Below are positions 12,940 through 23,665 of a DNA stretch of 64,000 nucleotides, one piece after another (position 1 is the stretch's first letter; the number at the start of each line of letters is the position of its first letter). The notes beneath the pieces are model-generated. The model was not told the DNA's origin. It did not search any database and worked only from the letters and a program-made list of their open reading frames with translations. The DNA lies in contig NC_037682.1 of NCBI RefSeq assembly GCF_003255815.1, positions 42,346,421 through 42,410,420 on the forward strand. Direction: 5' to 3'. The stretch comes from Theropithecus gelada (lineage: Eukaryota > Chordata > Mammalia > Primates > Cercopithecidae). The translations under genes and the position numbers were made by a program.

Positions 12940-13743
12940 GATGCAAGGCTGGTTCGACATTCATATATCAAAGTAATCCACAATATTAGAAGACTAAAGA
13001 AGAAAAATTACATGATCATATCAATTGATATAGAAGGAGCATTTGACAAAATTTAACACCCATTCATAATAAAAACTCTCATATAAATAGAAGTAAATGA
13101 GAACTTTCTAAACTTGATAAAGAGCATCTACAAGGCAAACCTACCCCTAACTTTATACTTAATGGTAAAAGGCTAAATGTCTTTCCCCAAGATTGATAAC
13201 ATGAGAATGTCTTCTCTCATCACTCTGATTTAACATATTGACTCTCATTCTAGCCAATACAATAGCAACAAAAGGAAATTTAAAAACACCAAAAGGAGAT
13301 GTAAAATTGTCCCCATTTGATGATGATGATGTGAAATCTACACAGAAAATTCCCAGAAAACTAAAAAACAAACTCAAAACTTATTGAATTAATATTAGTT
13401 CAGCATATTTACATGATACAGAAAAGTATACAAAATTAAGCATAGGGCTAATATAAGAGTAATAAACATAATCACTTATGCGAAAAGTACAATGTCACTT
13501 ATAATTGTTCAAGAAATGAAATACTTAATTGTAAATCTGACAAAACATGTACATGACCTGTGTACTAAAAACTATAAAACATCGATGAAAGAAATGAAGC
13601 TAAATAAATCAAAAGCCACATTGTTTTCATGGATTTGAAGACACACATTGTAAAGTTGTTAATTCTCCCCAAAGTGATATACAGGTTTAATTTAATTCAT
13701 ATAAAAATCACAGAAAAATGTTTTATATATTTAGATAAAATTC
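12940..13743 (+). mobile_element. Old L1 ORF2 segment, first part
   Basis: Reads as the reverse-transcriptase region of L1 ORF2, with 'ggctggttcgacattcatat', 'caattgatatagaaggag' and 'tttgacaaaatttaacaccc'. Stops and indels break the frame throughout. It continues beyond the LTR inserted at 13744, in the same orientation. Confidence 0.85.
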
Positions 13744-14101
13744 TGATATGCTTTGGCTGTGTCCCCACCCAAATCTCACCTTCAATTGTTATAATCCCCA
13801 TGTGTCAAGTGCAGGCCCAGGTGGAGATAATTGAATCATAGAGGTGGTTTTCCCCATACTGTTCTCGTGGTAATGAGTAAGTCTCATGAGATCTGATGGT
13901 TTTATAAAGGAGAGTTCTTCTGCACACGCTCTCTCTTGCCTGCCACCATGTAAGACATCCCTGTCCTCTTCCTTCCTCTTCCACCATGATTGTGAGGCCT
14001 CCCCAGCCATGTGGAACTGTGAATCAATTAAACCTCTTTCTTTTAAAAATTACACTGTCTCAGGTATGTCTTTATAAGCAGCATGAGAACAGGCTAATAT
14101 A
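13744..14101 (+). mobile_element. MST/THE1-type MaLR solo LTR nested in L1
   Basis: Starts 'tgatatgctttggctgtg' and ends 'gaacaggctaatata'. The U3, TATA-like 'tttataaagg' (13899-13908) and 'aattaaacctctttc' polyadenylation region are present. A short 'attc' occurs on both sides (13740-13743, 14103-14106), in line with a 4-5 bp LTR target duplication. L1 ORF2 resumes on the far side. Confidence 0.9.
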
Positions 14102-14763
14102 GATTCTCTTAAAATGTATGTGAAAAGACAAAGAATGAGAATAACTGAGACAATTTTTAAATGAAGAATAAAGTGGATAGAGTTAATTTACCTAATTTCA
14201 GGAATCATTATATAGATGCAGCAATAAAATGGAGCTATAAACCCATAGGTAATAGAATGAAATAGAGAACCCAGAAACAGAACCATGCAAATATGCTCAA
14301 GTCATTTTTGACAAAGGTGAAAAGCAATTCAATAGATGAAAGATGGCCTATTCAACAAATGGTACTGAAGAAAGCAAGCATCTATAGGCCAGAAAGAACC
14401 TTAACCTTATCCTCATATACAATATATAATAATTAAATCAAAACATTTCATAGACATGAATGTAAGACAATAAAACTCTCAGGAAAAAAAAAAAAAAAGA
14501 CAAAACTCTTCTGGATCCAAGGCAAGACAAAGAGTTTTTGGGCTTGACAACAAAAGCCCAACCCATAAAAGGAAAAATCCGCAAACTAGACTTCTTCAAA
14601 TTGAAAACGTTTACCCTGTCAATTACCCTGTTAAGAAGATGAAAAGACAAGCTGTAGACTAGAAGATATATGCAAACCACAGATGCATCTGGCAGAGGTT
14701 CCATACAAAGACTATAAAAAGAATCACCAAAACTCAACATTAAAAAAAAATCCAACTGGAGAC
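14102..14763 (+). mobile_element. Old L1 ORF2 segment, second part
   Basis: Continues the interrupted ORF2 reading with the 'ccagaaacagaaccatgc' and 'tcatttttgacaaaggtg' blocks and the 'ctcaggaaaaa' region. An A15 run lies at 14484-14498. The frame is broken. Confidence 0.85.
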
Positions 14764-14995
14764 TGCACTTTTGTGGAGTTAAATTTCTGATGTTCAAGGC
14801 AGTAGCAGAATGGTTCAGCTCTCAAAGAGAGTCTAGTTTGCCTTCTGTATATGTTCTCTGCAGGAGACAACCCTGGCTGATTGGATGTGGAGGACAACAT
14901 TGAGGGATGATCTTCCCCACCTAGTCCATATGGGTTCACATACTAATCACCTCTGAAAACAACCTCACAGACACATACAAAAATAATGCTTTCTT
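14764..14995. mobile_element. Second fragment of the 10.7-12.0 kb transposon interior, nested in L1
   Basis: Runs parallel to 11399-11630 in the same orientation. Shared blocks include 'gagttaaatttctgat', 'aaagagagtctagtttgcc' and 'gagggatgatcttcccc'. The terminal inverted repeats are not present here, so it is an internal fragment, or an independent copy of the LTR-like part. Confidence 0.65.
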
Positions 14996-15085
14996 TCACT
15001 CTTAATCCAGTCCAGTTTGATGAAGTCCAGTTTATCAATTTTTCCTTTTATGGATTGTGCTTTTGTTTGTTTTCAAACAAACATT

Positions 15086-15087
15086 TC

Positions 15088-15120
<33 letters not shown>

Positions 15121-15135
15121 AGTATATATATATAT
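15086..15135. repeat. (TG)n flanked by TA tracts
   Basis: About 13 TG units between short TATA runs, inside the L1 copy. Confidence 0.95.
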
Positions 15136-16035
15136 GGCAAGAAAGCACATGAAAAGAAGTTCAAAATCAGTTAGCCATTAGGAAAATAAAAATTAAAACC
15201 ACAAAGAGATCACTACACACTCATCAGAGTGGCTAAAATAAAAACGGTAACAGCAAGTGCAGGTGAAGACATATAGGAACTAGAGCAATCCTGCATTGTT
15301 GGTGAGAAGGTAAAATGGTATAGTCACTATGGAAAAGTTTGGCAGTTTCTTAAAAATAGAGCATGTAACCATACAAACAGATAATGTTCACACCTGGACA
15401 TTTATTCTAGATAAATGAAAACTTATATTCACACAAACCTTATAAACGTATATATAGTAGTTTTATTGGCAATAGCCCCAAACTGGAAATAATACTGTTG
15501 TCTCTCAATAGGTGAATAGTTAAACAAACTATGATACATTCATACCATGGAGGACTACTCAGCAATAAAAAAGAATCATCTATACATAATGAAACAACCT
15601 GAATAAATACCCAGCAAATTATGCTGAATGTTATTCATTTTAGAGACAGAGTCTCACTTTGTTGCCCAGACTGGTTTCAAATTCTTGACTTCAACGAATC
15701 TTTCCACCTCAACCTCCCAAAGTGCTGAGATTACAGGTATAAAATTACAAAATTATGGAGATGGCCAACCAATTAATGGTTACTAGGGATTAAGGAAGGG
15801 GTAGGAGTAGGGTGGGAGGGAAGCAGGTGTGGCTATAGAAGTACAGCATGAGGGATCCTTGTGATGATAGACATATTCTGGATCTTGACTGTATTTGAGT
15901 CAATATCCTGATTGCAACATTGTATTGTCCTTTTGTAAAATGTCACTGTAGAAGCAATTGAGGAGATCTCTTTGCATTATTTCTTAAAACTGCATTTAAA
16001 TATATAATTATCTCAAAATTGAAAGTTTAATTTTA
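15136..16035 (+). mobile_element. Old L1M ORF2 end and 3' UTR, third part
   Basis: The L1 order resumes: 'gagatcactacacactcatc', 'ggcaatagccccaaactgg', 'ggactactcagcaataaaa', then a 3' UTR with 'gattgcaacattgtattg'. The end at about 16035 lacks a clear A tail. Together with 12940-13743 and 14102-14763 it is one L1M copy split by several insertions. Confidence 0.85.
15636..15735 (-). mobile_element. Alu left-monomer-like fragment (FLAM type), antisense
   Basis: 'agagacagagtctcactttg' joins to 'cctcccaaagtgctgagatt' without the sequence that separates them in a dimeric Alu. This fits a free left Alu monomer. It interrupts the L1M 3' region. Confidence 0.75.
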
Positions 16036-17016
16036 AACAAGCGATCTAAAAAATGAGTGAAATGGTTAACGCAGATGGCATTACTCAAAGACAATCTTTC
16101 TAGGTTATAACAGTCACAATGGAGATAAAGGAATACCGCGGAGACATGAAATTCTCAGTCATTACATGAATGTTCAAAGTAAAAGACCTCTTTCTTTCAC
16201 CGATAAATATCAAGACTTATACTATATTAGATAGGAAGTCCCTGAAAGCCTACTCCATCTCTCCAGGCTAGCTGGGGGTAGGAAGAAGTGAGGCAGGGAA
16301 TTAAATTCAGTTCTATTTCTCCTTGCCTGGACCAGTCTTCAATTGTTGAACTTTAAAATAAAATCTCCTTGCTTGATAAAATAATCCTTGAGAAGCCTCT
16401 TCATGTCCAAATCTACATTCTCCCTCATACAGCATTATTTAAATGTTTCCAAAATATTTATATGTGTAATTTTATTTTATATTAGAAAGCATGTATGATT
16501 TGCCCAGATTGTAAACATTCCCTTGACTTGGCTGAGGATCTTATTAAAGTGTGCACTACTGATTTCTTGCCAAGAAATTTTAGAGACACTACAAATATAG
16601 TATAGTTCTTATAGGCTTTTTATTAAGGAAGTCATGTGCAGTGTTTGTAAGATCACTAGGAAAACATCAAAGTACTGATACAATTTTTCTACATGAGACT
16701 TTATAGTGGAGGAAAACTTGTTTATGGGATCTTTGGCTAAAATTGAACAATACTGACTAAATCAATAATGAATTTATAATATACAACATATATGATTTAT
16801 GGTATACAATCATATACATTATAGCAAATAAAAATAAATTTTAAATAAACTTCAAAAATAAGTTAGAAGATGGATATACTTGTGTCAATAAAAGGATGGT
16901 AAACTACATTCAGCAAAATATTGTTATCTTTTAGAGTACATGTAGATATATCTAATTTGATAACACACATAAACTCAACCCATCAAGTACATTTCTAAGA
17001 GCTCATTCTATAAATA
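16036..17016. other. Unique AT-rich sequence
   Basis: No gene or named repeat recognised. Confidence 0.5.
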
Positions 17017-17442
17017 TGATGTGCTTTGGCTATTTGTCCCCTCCAAATCTCATGTTGAAATGTGATTACCCCAGTGCTAAAGGAAGGGTCTGGTGGGAAG
17101 TGTTTGGGTCATGGGGGTGAATATCTCATGAATGCCTTGGTACCCTCCCGGTGGAAATAAGTGAGTTCTTTTTCTATTAGTTCCCTTGAGAGCTGATTGT
17201 TTAAAGAGCCTGGGCACCTACTCACCTCACTCATGCTCTCTCCCTCTCTCATTATGTGACATGCTAGCTCCCCCTTTGCCTTACGCCATGACTGTAAGCT
17301 TCATGAGCCCTCACCAGAAGCAGATGCTGGCACCATGCTTCTTGTGCAGTCTGCAGAACCATAAGCCAAAATGAACTTTTTTTCTTTATAAATTACCCAG
17401 CCTCAGGTATTTCTTCACAGCAATGCAAAACAGACTAATACA
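17017..17442 (+). mobile_element. MST/MLT1-type MaLR solo LTR
   Basis: Starts 'tgatgtgctttggctatttg' and ends 'cagactaataca'. It includes the 'catgggggtgaatatctcat' and 'ccataagccaaaatgaac' blocks of MaLR LTRs. Direct 'ataaata' copies flank it. It is older than the LTR at 13744. Confidence 0.9.
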
Positions 17443-17734
17443 AGATAAATATGTCAAATTATAGGTAAAATGTATTAATTACAATTTTCCTTCGTTATAA
17501 AACTGGTTCAATAATGTATGTTATATCAATACAATGAAATAATATGAAGCAGCTGAAAAGAATAACTTAGACCTATTGGTGCTAGTAGAAATGGATGTCT
17601 ATGGTATACTGCTATATGGGTAGAAATGGCCAAGTGTATAACGCTTTTATTATTATTAATAAGTTTATAAAAGGAGGTACTATTTAGAGCTTGAGGTCAA
17701 GGATTAAGATTTTTATTTCATTTTATAGCTTTAT

Positions 17735-17752
17735 ACTATTTGACATTTTTTC
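17735..17752. repeat. Target-site duplication of the Alu at 17753, 5' copy
   Basis: 'actatttgacattttttc' is repeated exactly at 18063-18080 on the other side of the Alu. Confidence 0.95.
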
Positions 17753-18062
17753 TTTTTTTTTTTTTTTTTTTTTTTTTTTTGAGACAGAGTCTTGCTCTGT
17801 CACCCAGGCTGGGGTGCAGTGGCCGGATCTCAGCTCACTGCAAGCTCCGCCTCCCGGGTTTAGGCCATTCTCCTGCCTCAGCCTCCCAAGTAGCTGGGAC
17901 TACAGGCGCCGGCCACCTCGCCCGGCTAGTTTTTTGTATTTTTTAGTAGAGATGGGGTTTCACCGTGTTAGCCAGGATGGTCTCGATCTCCTGACCTCGT
18001 GATCCGCCCGTCTCGGCCTCCCAAAGTGCTGGGATTACAGGCTTGAGCCACCGCGCCTGGCC
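17753..18062 (-). mobile_element. Full-length young AluY (Old World monkey type), antisense
   Basis: A T-rich start, 'gagacagagtcttgctctg', the 'ggccggatct' box, the 'tttaggccattctcc' variant and the head 'aggcttgagccaccgcgcc' are all present. It is flanked by an exact 18-bp target-site duplication, so the copy is intact and recent. Confidence 0.98.
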
Positions 18063-18080
18063 ACTATTTGACATTTTTTC

Positions 18081-19048
18081 ATGGGAGATACATTATTTTA
18101 AAAACGGCATAGCGTGAGGAAATAAAATAGAGTCAAATGTTATGCCAGTAATATACTAAACTCATGATATTTTATGGTAACAAGTTATAAAATAAATAAT
18201 CAGTGAATGATTCTCTTTATTATAGACTGAGTATAAAGTAACAATAGGCTAAGTTTGCAAAGGTGTTACAAGAAAAAAATGTGGTTTTTCTGGAAATCAC
18301 AGTTTTTTTAAATCATTATTGATAACGTAATTACCTTGCTTTATTTGCTTTTAATGTTTTCTAAGGTTTATAACTAAACTTGCTGAAATAGCATAATATT
18401 ACTGTACAAAAAATTCAGACTACATAAATTATAAATAAAAATATTTTTTTAATATATTACTTCAAACAGCAGCCAATGAGAGGAACTATGGTAGAATGGT
18501 TTATATTCAAAACCAATAAATTAATAAGTTACTATTCAACGTATGGATTTGAAAATCAAGTTTTTTGAGAGACTGTTAAAGTCTAGAAAGTTGGTGTATT
18601 TCTGTGTATTCTGATTTTAAAGCAAAACACTGCAAGCGTAGATGAATCACAAATATTTGCAAAGGAACTGCATAATGGCTTTTAAATAACTGAGTCTACT
18701 ATTTCTAACGCAGCTGACTTTCGTTAAGGAAAACATATCATTATTAACTTATAATTTCTAATGTGCCTAGGCCAATAAGCAGCTGCTCAGAAATTATTTA
18801 CAGATGACACGTAGTCACCTGCTTCTCTTAGCATTTAATTACCTTCTCAAAGCCTAGTTCAATCTCACAATACACAAGCTATAGAAAGTGGAGATCTAGT
18901 ATAGTGCATTATGTATGTTTCTACTGATAGTTTTATATTAAAAAGATTCATTATATGAATAACACTGTCAGAGCAGAAAGAAAAAGAAAAAATTCACAGT
19001 AAGTTCATATTTTGAACAATTAACTTTCACTTTTCTTTGTTCTATTGA
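18081..19048. other. Unique AT-rich sequence
   Basis: No gene or named repeat recognised. Confidence 0.5.
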
Positions 19049-19068
19049 TATGCATCTAGAATTTTTCT

Positions 19069-19345
19069 TTTTTTTTTTTTTTTTTTTTTTGAGACGGAGT
19101 CTCGCTCTGTCACCCAGGCTGGAGTGCAGTGGCCGGATCTCAGCTCACTGCAAGCTCCGCCTCCCGGGCCCACGCCATTCTCCTGCCTCAGCCTTCCCAG
19201 TAGCTGGGACTACAGGCGCCCGCCACCTCGCCCGACTAATTTTTTTTTTGTATTTTTTAGTAGAGACGGGGTTTCACCAGGTTAGCCAGGATGGTCTCGA
19301 TCTCCTGACCTCGTGATCTGCCTGTCTCGGCATCCCAAAGTGTGG
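19069..19345 (-). mobile_element. Young AluY, antisense, 5'-truncated
   Basis: The poly(T), both monomers and the 'ggccggatct' variant are present. The head stops at 'catcccaaagtg', about 35 bases short of full length. The 20-base 'tatgcatctagaatttttct' flanks it exactly at 19049-19068 and 19346-19365. It is therefore a truncated insertion, not a later deletion. Confidence 0.97.
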
Positions 19346-19439
19346 TATGCATCTAGAATTTTTCTAACAGTGATAGGGTATCGGTTACAATTTTGTATTC
19401 TATATGAAAGAATAAATAACAAAACAGACAAAAAATGCA

Positions 19440-19925
19440 CACACACATAGACAGTATGATTCTCTATCTAGAAAATCCCATACTCTTCCAAAAGGCTCCT
19501 TAATCTGATAAACAACTTCAGCAAAGTTTTAGAATAGAAAATCAATGTACAAAAAACAGTAGCATTCCTATATATCAACAACATCCAAGCTGAGAGTCAA
19601 ATTAATAATGCAATCCCATTCACAATTGCCACAAAAAGAATAAAATACCTAGAAATACAGCTATCCAAGGAGGTGAAAGATCTCTAGAATGAGAAATAAA
19701 AAGCACTGCTCAAAGAAATCAGAGATGACACAAACAAATGGAAAACATTCCATGCTCATGGATAGGAATAATCAGTATTGCTAAAATACCCATATTACCC
19801 AAAGCAATTTACAAATTCAATGCTATTCCTGCCAAACTGCCAATGACATCCTCCACAGAATTAGAGAAAACTATTTTAAAATTCATATGGAACCAAAACA
19901 GAGCCCAAATAGCCAAGGATGATAA
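19440..19925 (+). mobile_element. L1P ORF2 fragment
   Basis: Reads as L1 ORF2 downstream of the polymerase motif: 'agtagcattcctatatatc', 'cccattcacaattgccac', 'ttccatgctcatggatagg' and 'gccaaactgccaatgac'. The frame is broken (for example 'gatctctagaatgag'). The copy lacks a 3' UTR. Confidence 0.9.
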
Positions 19926-20387
19926 TGATGGGGATGGAACCTTACGATGAAGGTATTGCATCTTCTATTGTGGGCATTTAGTATGTAAGTCTTCCTTCGC
20001 ACAGATTTGTCATTTTACTTCTTAAAACATCATAGTCTTTGGCCTACCAAAGAATTTCCAGAAGGACAAGAAAATTGAAAAAAGTGTAGATAGTTACCTA
20101 ATTATCAGTTAACAATAATTTATTGATACTTTTAACAGCCATTCACCTTGCATTTTCAAATTTTTAATTCTTTATCCATATGCTTTATCCTCTGAAGAGC
20201 TCAGGATGAAGAAATATTTTAAAAAGTCTAATCAGTAATTTAAATAGCATGTCTAATTATTACTTATTTAGAGTAGTAAATGACTAAGATATTAAAGTCA
20301 AGACCACAGAGGATAAACCAATGGATTTCATGATGAGAGTGAGAGTGTGATAGAGAGAGAGAGAATGAGGATGAAGAGGTCAAATTA
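19926..20387. other. Unique AT-rich sequence
   Basis: No named repeat recognised. A short GA-rich tract occurs at about 20336-20370. Confidence 0.5.
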
Positions 20388-20617
20388 GAAGTTTGAGACC
20401 AGCCTGGCCAACATGGTGAAACGCCGTCTCTACTAAAAATACAAAAATTAGCCAGGCATGGTGGTGCATGCCTGTAGCCCCAGCTACTCAGGGGGCCGAG
20501 GCAGAAGAATCACTTGAACCTGGGAAGCGGAGGCTGCAGTGAGCCGAGATCGTGCCACTGTACTCCAGCCTGGGCAACAGAGTGAGATTTCATCTCAAAA
20601 AAAAAAAAAAAAAAAAT
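20388..20617 (+). mobile_element. AluS/J-type SINE, 5'-truncated
   Basis: Begins at 'gtttgagaccagcctggcc' and runs to an A tail at 20598-20616. 'cttgaacctgggaagcgg' and decayed CpGs indicate an older Alu than the AluY copies. Confidence 0.95.
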
Positions 20618-20904
20618 CAAATCAATCAATAAAACATAGATTTTAAAACTCAGATCACTCAGTTCTGAATCAGTCGTACCTTTACTTTGAATATGCATAA
20701 TCTTTTCTTCTCATACCATAGATTTGCTGTGAGTTTCTACTTTGAAATCATAAGATCAGATGTTAGATGGTAATCACTTATCATCACATTAGGCTCTGTC
20801 ACAATAAGAGGATATACGATGCCTCTAATCTGGAAGTCATCTATGAGAGGAACTTTTCTCTCAGAAAAAAAAGTGTGATATTTAGACTTAGTAGTGCCTA
20901 GATA

Positions 20905-20995
20905 GAATGATATGAATGTGTATATGATGGATGGATAAATAAGACAAATAGATAAATAGATGATAGGTAGATAGTTGATGGATATATACATAGGT
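20905..20995. repeat. Interrupted GATA/GATG simple repeat
   Basis: gata, gatg and taga units with interruptions. Confidence 0.8.
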
Positions 20996-21129
20996 TACAG
21001 ATAGTGATACAATAGTAGTAATGTTAAGAATATATTTATTATAAACACATATATGCCAGCCTAAACTAATGTCATATAGAATGTAAAAGCTCTGACACAG
21101 TAAAATCAATACACTTGAGGTGTAAAGGA

Positions 21130-21300
21130 TAAGGTGTAAATCCAAGATTTGTGGCTTGTTGGATAGATAAACTTCTTTCATCAAATAAGCTCAGAGCCTC
21201 AATTTCTTCAAGTCAAAAATAGGCGGAATGCTATATGCCACCTGGATTATTGTGAGGATCAATAGGACTAACATATTTTCGATGTATGTCTTATATTTCC
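21130..21300 (+). mobile_element. MIR SINE relic
   Basis: 'ctcagagcctcaatttcttc' followed by 'attattgtgaggatcaatag' matches the 3' half of MIR in order and spacing. Confidence 0.65.
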
Positions 21301-21915
21301 AGTAAAATGAATTGCAAATACCAATAACGCACATTTATTAGATTTCTAAAAAGAAAACATACAAAAATATCTCAAATACTGGAAATTATAAACCTGATAC
21401 CAGGAAAGATACTACACAGATATAGTGCTGCTCCAAAATATTAAAATTCAACTTGCTGCAATCTTAATTAACACATATCTTAATAAATACGTGTACCAAG
21501 ATCACCAAAGCTAATAAATACATTTTAATTGCTGAAGATACTTTTATACATTCTTCTGACAGTAATCTGTATTTATGCCAGAAAATTTCCTGTAGCATTA
21601 AAGATTGTCATTTCACTATTAATTAATGTTCTTTGCTTTTCAAAAACCATCTGTGTAAAGGAGACACAGGCTAATAAATTTTTAGAGCCACAGATGAGGA
21701 AAGAACTCTACAGATGTTTAGTTGCCAAAAACATCTTGTTATCTTTGACATCACATTGGTCTCCATCCATATGCATGTACATTGCATTCTTTCTATTAGT
21801 AATCTAACACATGAAAGTTTTCTTAGAAGAAAGCAAATGCTTTGCTTCTAAATTCTGCTTAAATAGTATTAATTATTTTCTGCATACTCTAACAATGTAT
21901 AAAGAAATTCTTAGC
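21301..21915. other. Unique AT-rich sequence
   Basis: Short open frames only. Nothing recognised. Confidence 0.5.
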
Positions 21916-22400
21916 TTTGATGCAGGCGAATCCTAAAAGTGGGGCTCATCCCAAAAGGGTTCTTGGCTTCATTCAGGAAAGAATTCAAAAAAAAAAAAGA
22001 GCAGATAGTGCAAGAAAGCAATTTTGTTGGAGCAGCTTTGTACAGCACAACGGCTGCTCCGTAGACCTAACAGGCCTATCCTATGGCACAGCACTAGCGG
22101 ATTTATAGGGACTACTCCTTTTATGTTTATTAAGGGGCAGGTTATTCATTAACTTTGTGGAAAAGGAGCAGGAATTGTTGAAACCATATAAGGCAACTTT
22201 CAGGTTGTTGTCATGGCATTTGTAAACTGCCATGGTGCAGGAGGGAGTGTCTTATGCAAATGCATTATAATTCCTAGTCCAAGCTGGTTTGGGGCAGTTT
22301 CTTCTCAGGGTCGTGACCAAAATCAGAAAACAAGTCCTATTGATCTCCTACCTCGGTTGCTTATAAGCAGCATAGGTTGTTGGATTTGATACTAGTTTAA
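21916..22400 (-). mobile_element. ERV1-type solo LTR, antisense
   Basis: On the minus strand it reads U3 with 'ttacaaatgccatgacaac', a TATA-like 'ccctataaatccgc' and a 'ctccaacaaaattgctttc' block where the polyadenylation signal would lie (here AACAAA). It ends in U5 'ttcctgaatgaagccaag'. This layout is typical of class I LTRs. The exact family is not identified. Confidence 0.75.
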
Positions 22401-22889
22401 TTAATCACTTCGTTTTTTATCATTGGGGTTTACCACTCTTTATGTCACAACATATTTAATATTAGTAAAAACAAATTATCTAAGTACAGATATTTTAACT
22501 TCTTGATTTTCCAGAGTTATTTATCCTACATGCATTTAATAAGCTCCGAAAATTTACCAAGTGTGGTGTTTAATTTCATATAGTAGCAAGGAAAATTATA
22601 CTTAAAACCCAAATATAGTGTAAGGTGATAAGAGCCCCAAATGTCATACAGACAAGATGCAGTGGCAACTTACAGGCAGGAGATGCTATTTGGAAGTAAA
22701 AAGGTAAAAAAAAATGCTGGCTTGAATGAAAATAATATCTAGAGATGTTTTCATGAAGAAATTGGCATTGGAATTAAAGAATGTAAAGAAAAATGCTATG
22801 GGATTTGACAAGAAAGAGTGGAAAAGTATGCCAATTGAAAACAAGAGCAGGAACACCAGCATTGATTTTCATCACCTCAGACACATGAT
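22401..22889. other. Unique or very diverged sequence
   Basis: Part of 22640-22830 may be an antisense L2 relic, but the match is too weak to call. Confidence 0.4.
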
Positions 22890-23250
22890 TTCTTTGTGGT
22901 AAGAACATTACAGTTCTTTCTTTTACTTGTTTTGAAATATACAATGTTTATTGTTAACTCTAGACATCTTACTGTGCAATTGAACACTAGAACTTATTTC
23001 TTCTATGTAACTGTAACTTTGTACACATTGACTAATGTCTCCTCCTGGCCTCCCTACTCCCTACTCTTCCCAGCCTCTAGTAACTAATATCCTGTTCTCT
23101 ATTTGTATGAGATCAAATTATTTAGATATTCACATATAAGTGAAATCATGCAGTATTCGTCATTCTGTGCCTGATTTATTTTACTTAATTTCCTCCAGTC
23201 TCATCCATGTCATTGCAAATGACAGTATTTCATTCTTTTAATGCTAATTA
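22890..23250 (-). mobile_element. L1 3' UTR segment, antisense
   Basis: 'ttgaaatatacaatgtttat', 'tccctactcttcccagcctc' and 'gatattcacatataagtg' are antisense L1MA/L1PB 3' UTR and ORF2-tail blocks. The adjoining segment at 23250 is in the opposite orientation. Confidence 0.8.
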
Positions 23251-23360
23251 CACTAATTTGATTAATACACATTGTATATATATGTATCAAAATATCACTG
23301 TACCCCATAAATATGTATGGTTATCATGTGTCAAAAATAAATTTAAAATAATACAAAAAA
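23251..23360 (+). mobile_element. L1 3' terminus, sense
   Basis: 'caaaatatcactgtacccca' and 'atggttatcatgtgtcaaaa' run into 'aataaatttaaaataataca', the sense 3' end of an L1PB/L1MA copy. With the antisense piece before it, this looks like an L1 whose 5' part was inverted on insertion. Confidence 0.75.
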
Positions 23361-23539
23361 AAATAAAGCATTGATTTATTTGGGAAATGTCTAGAATCAT
23401 TTGAAAGGGAAGTTAAAAATACCAGCAAGGAATGGGGAGCTGGAAATAGAATGCACCATCTATTCTGCATTCGGGCTCTGATCACATTTCTAACACCAAT
23501 AGATCATTTTAATTTGTGAGGATACAGATATTTTTCAAT

Positions 23540-23665
23540 AAACTATGAGCTCCTTGAAGGTTAGAAACTGTGAGTTATAATTCTTTTTTAAACTTGGCAT
23601 CTGATTGAGTGTCTATCAGATAATCATATATTATAAATCCATGTTGAATGAATAAATGAATAAAA
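23540..23665 (+). mobile_element. L2 3' end relic
   Basis: 'actatgagctccttgaagg' through 'catgttgaatgaataaatga' matches the L2 3' end layout. Confidence 0.65.

Noticed and set aside
20905..20995. GATA repeats as GATA-factor binding arrays
   Set aside because: They are degenerate microsatellites with no conserved spacing and no gene nearby.
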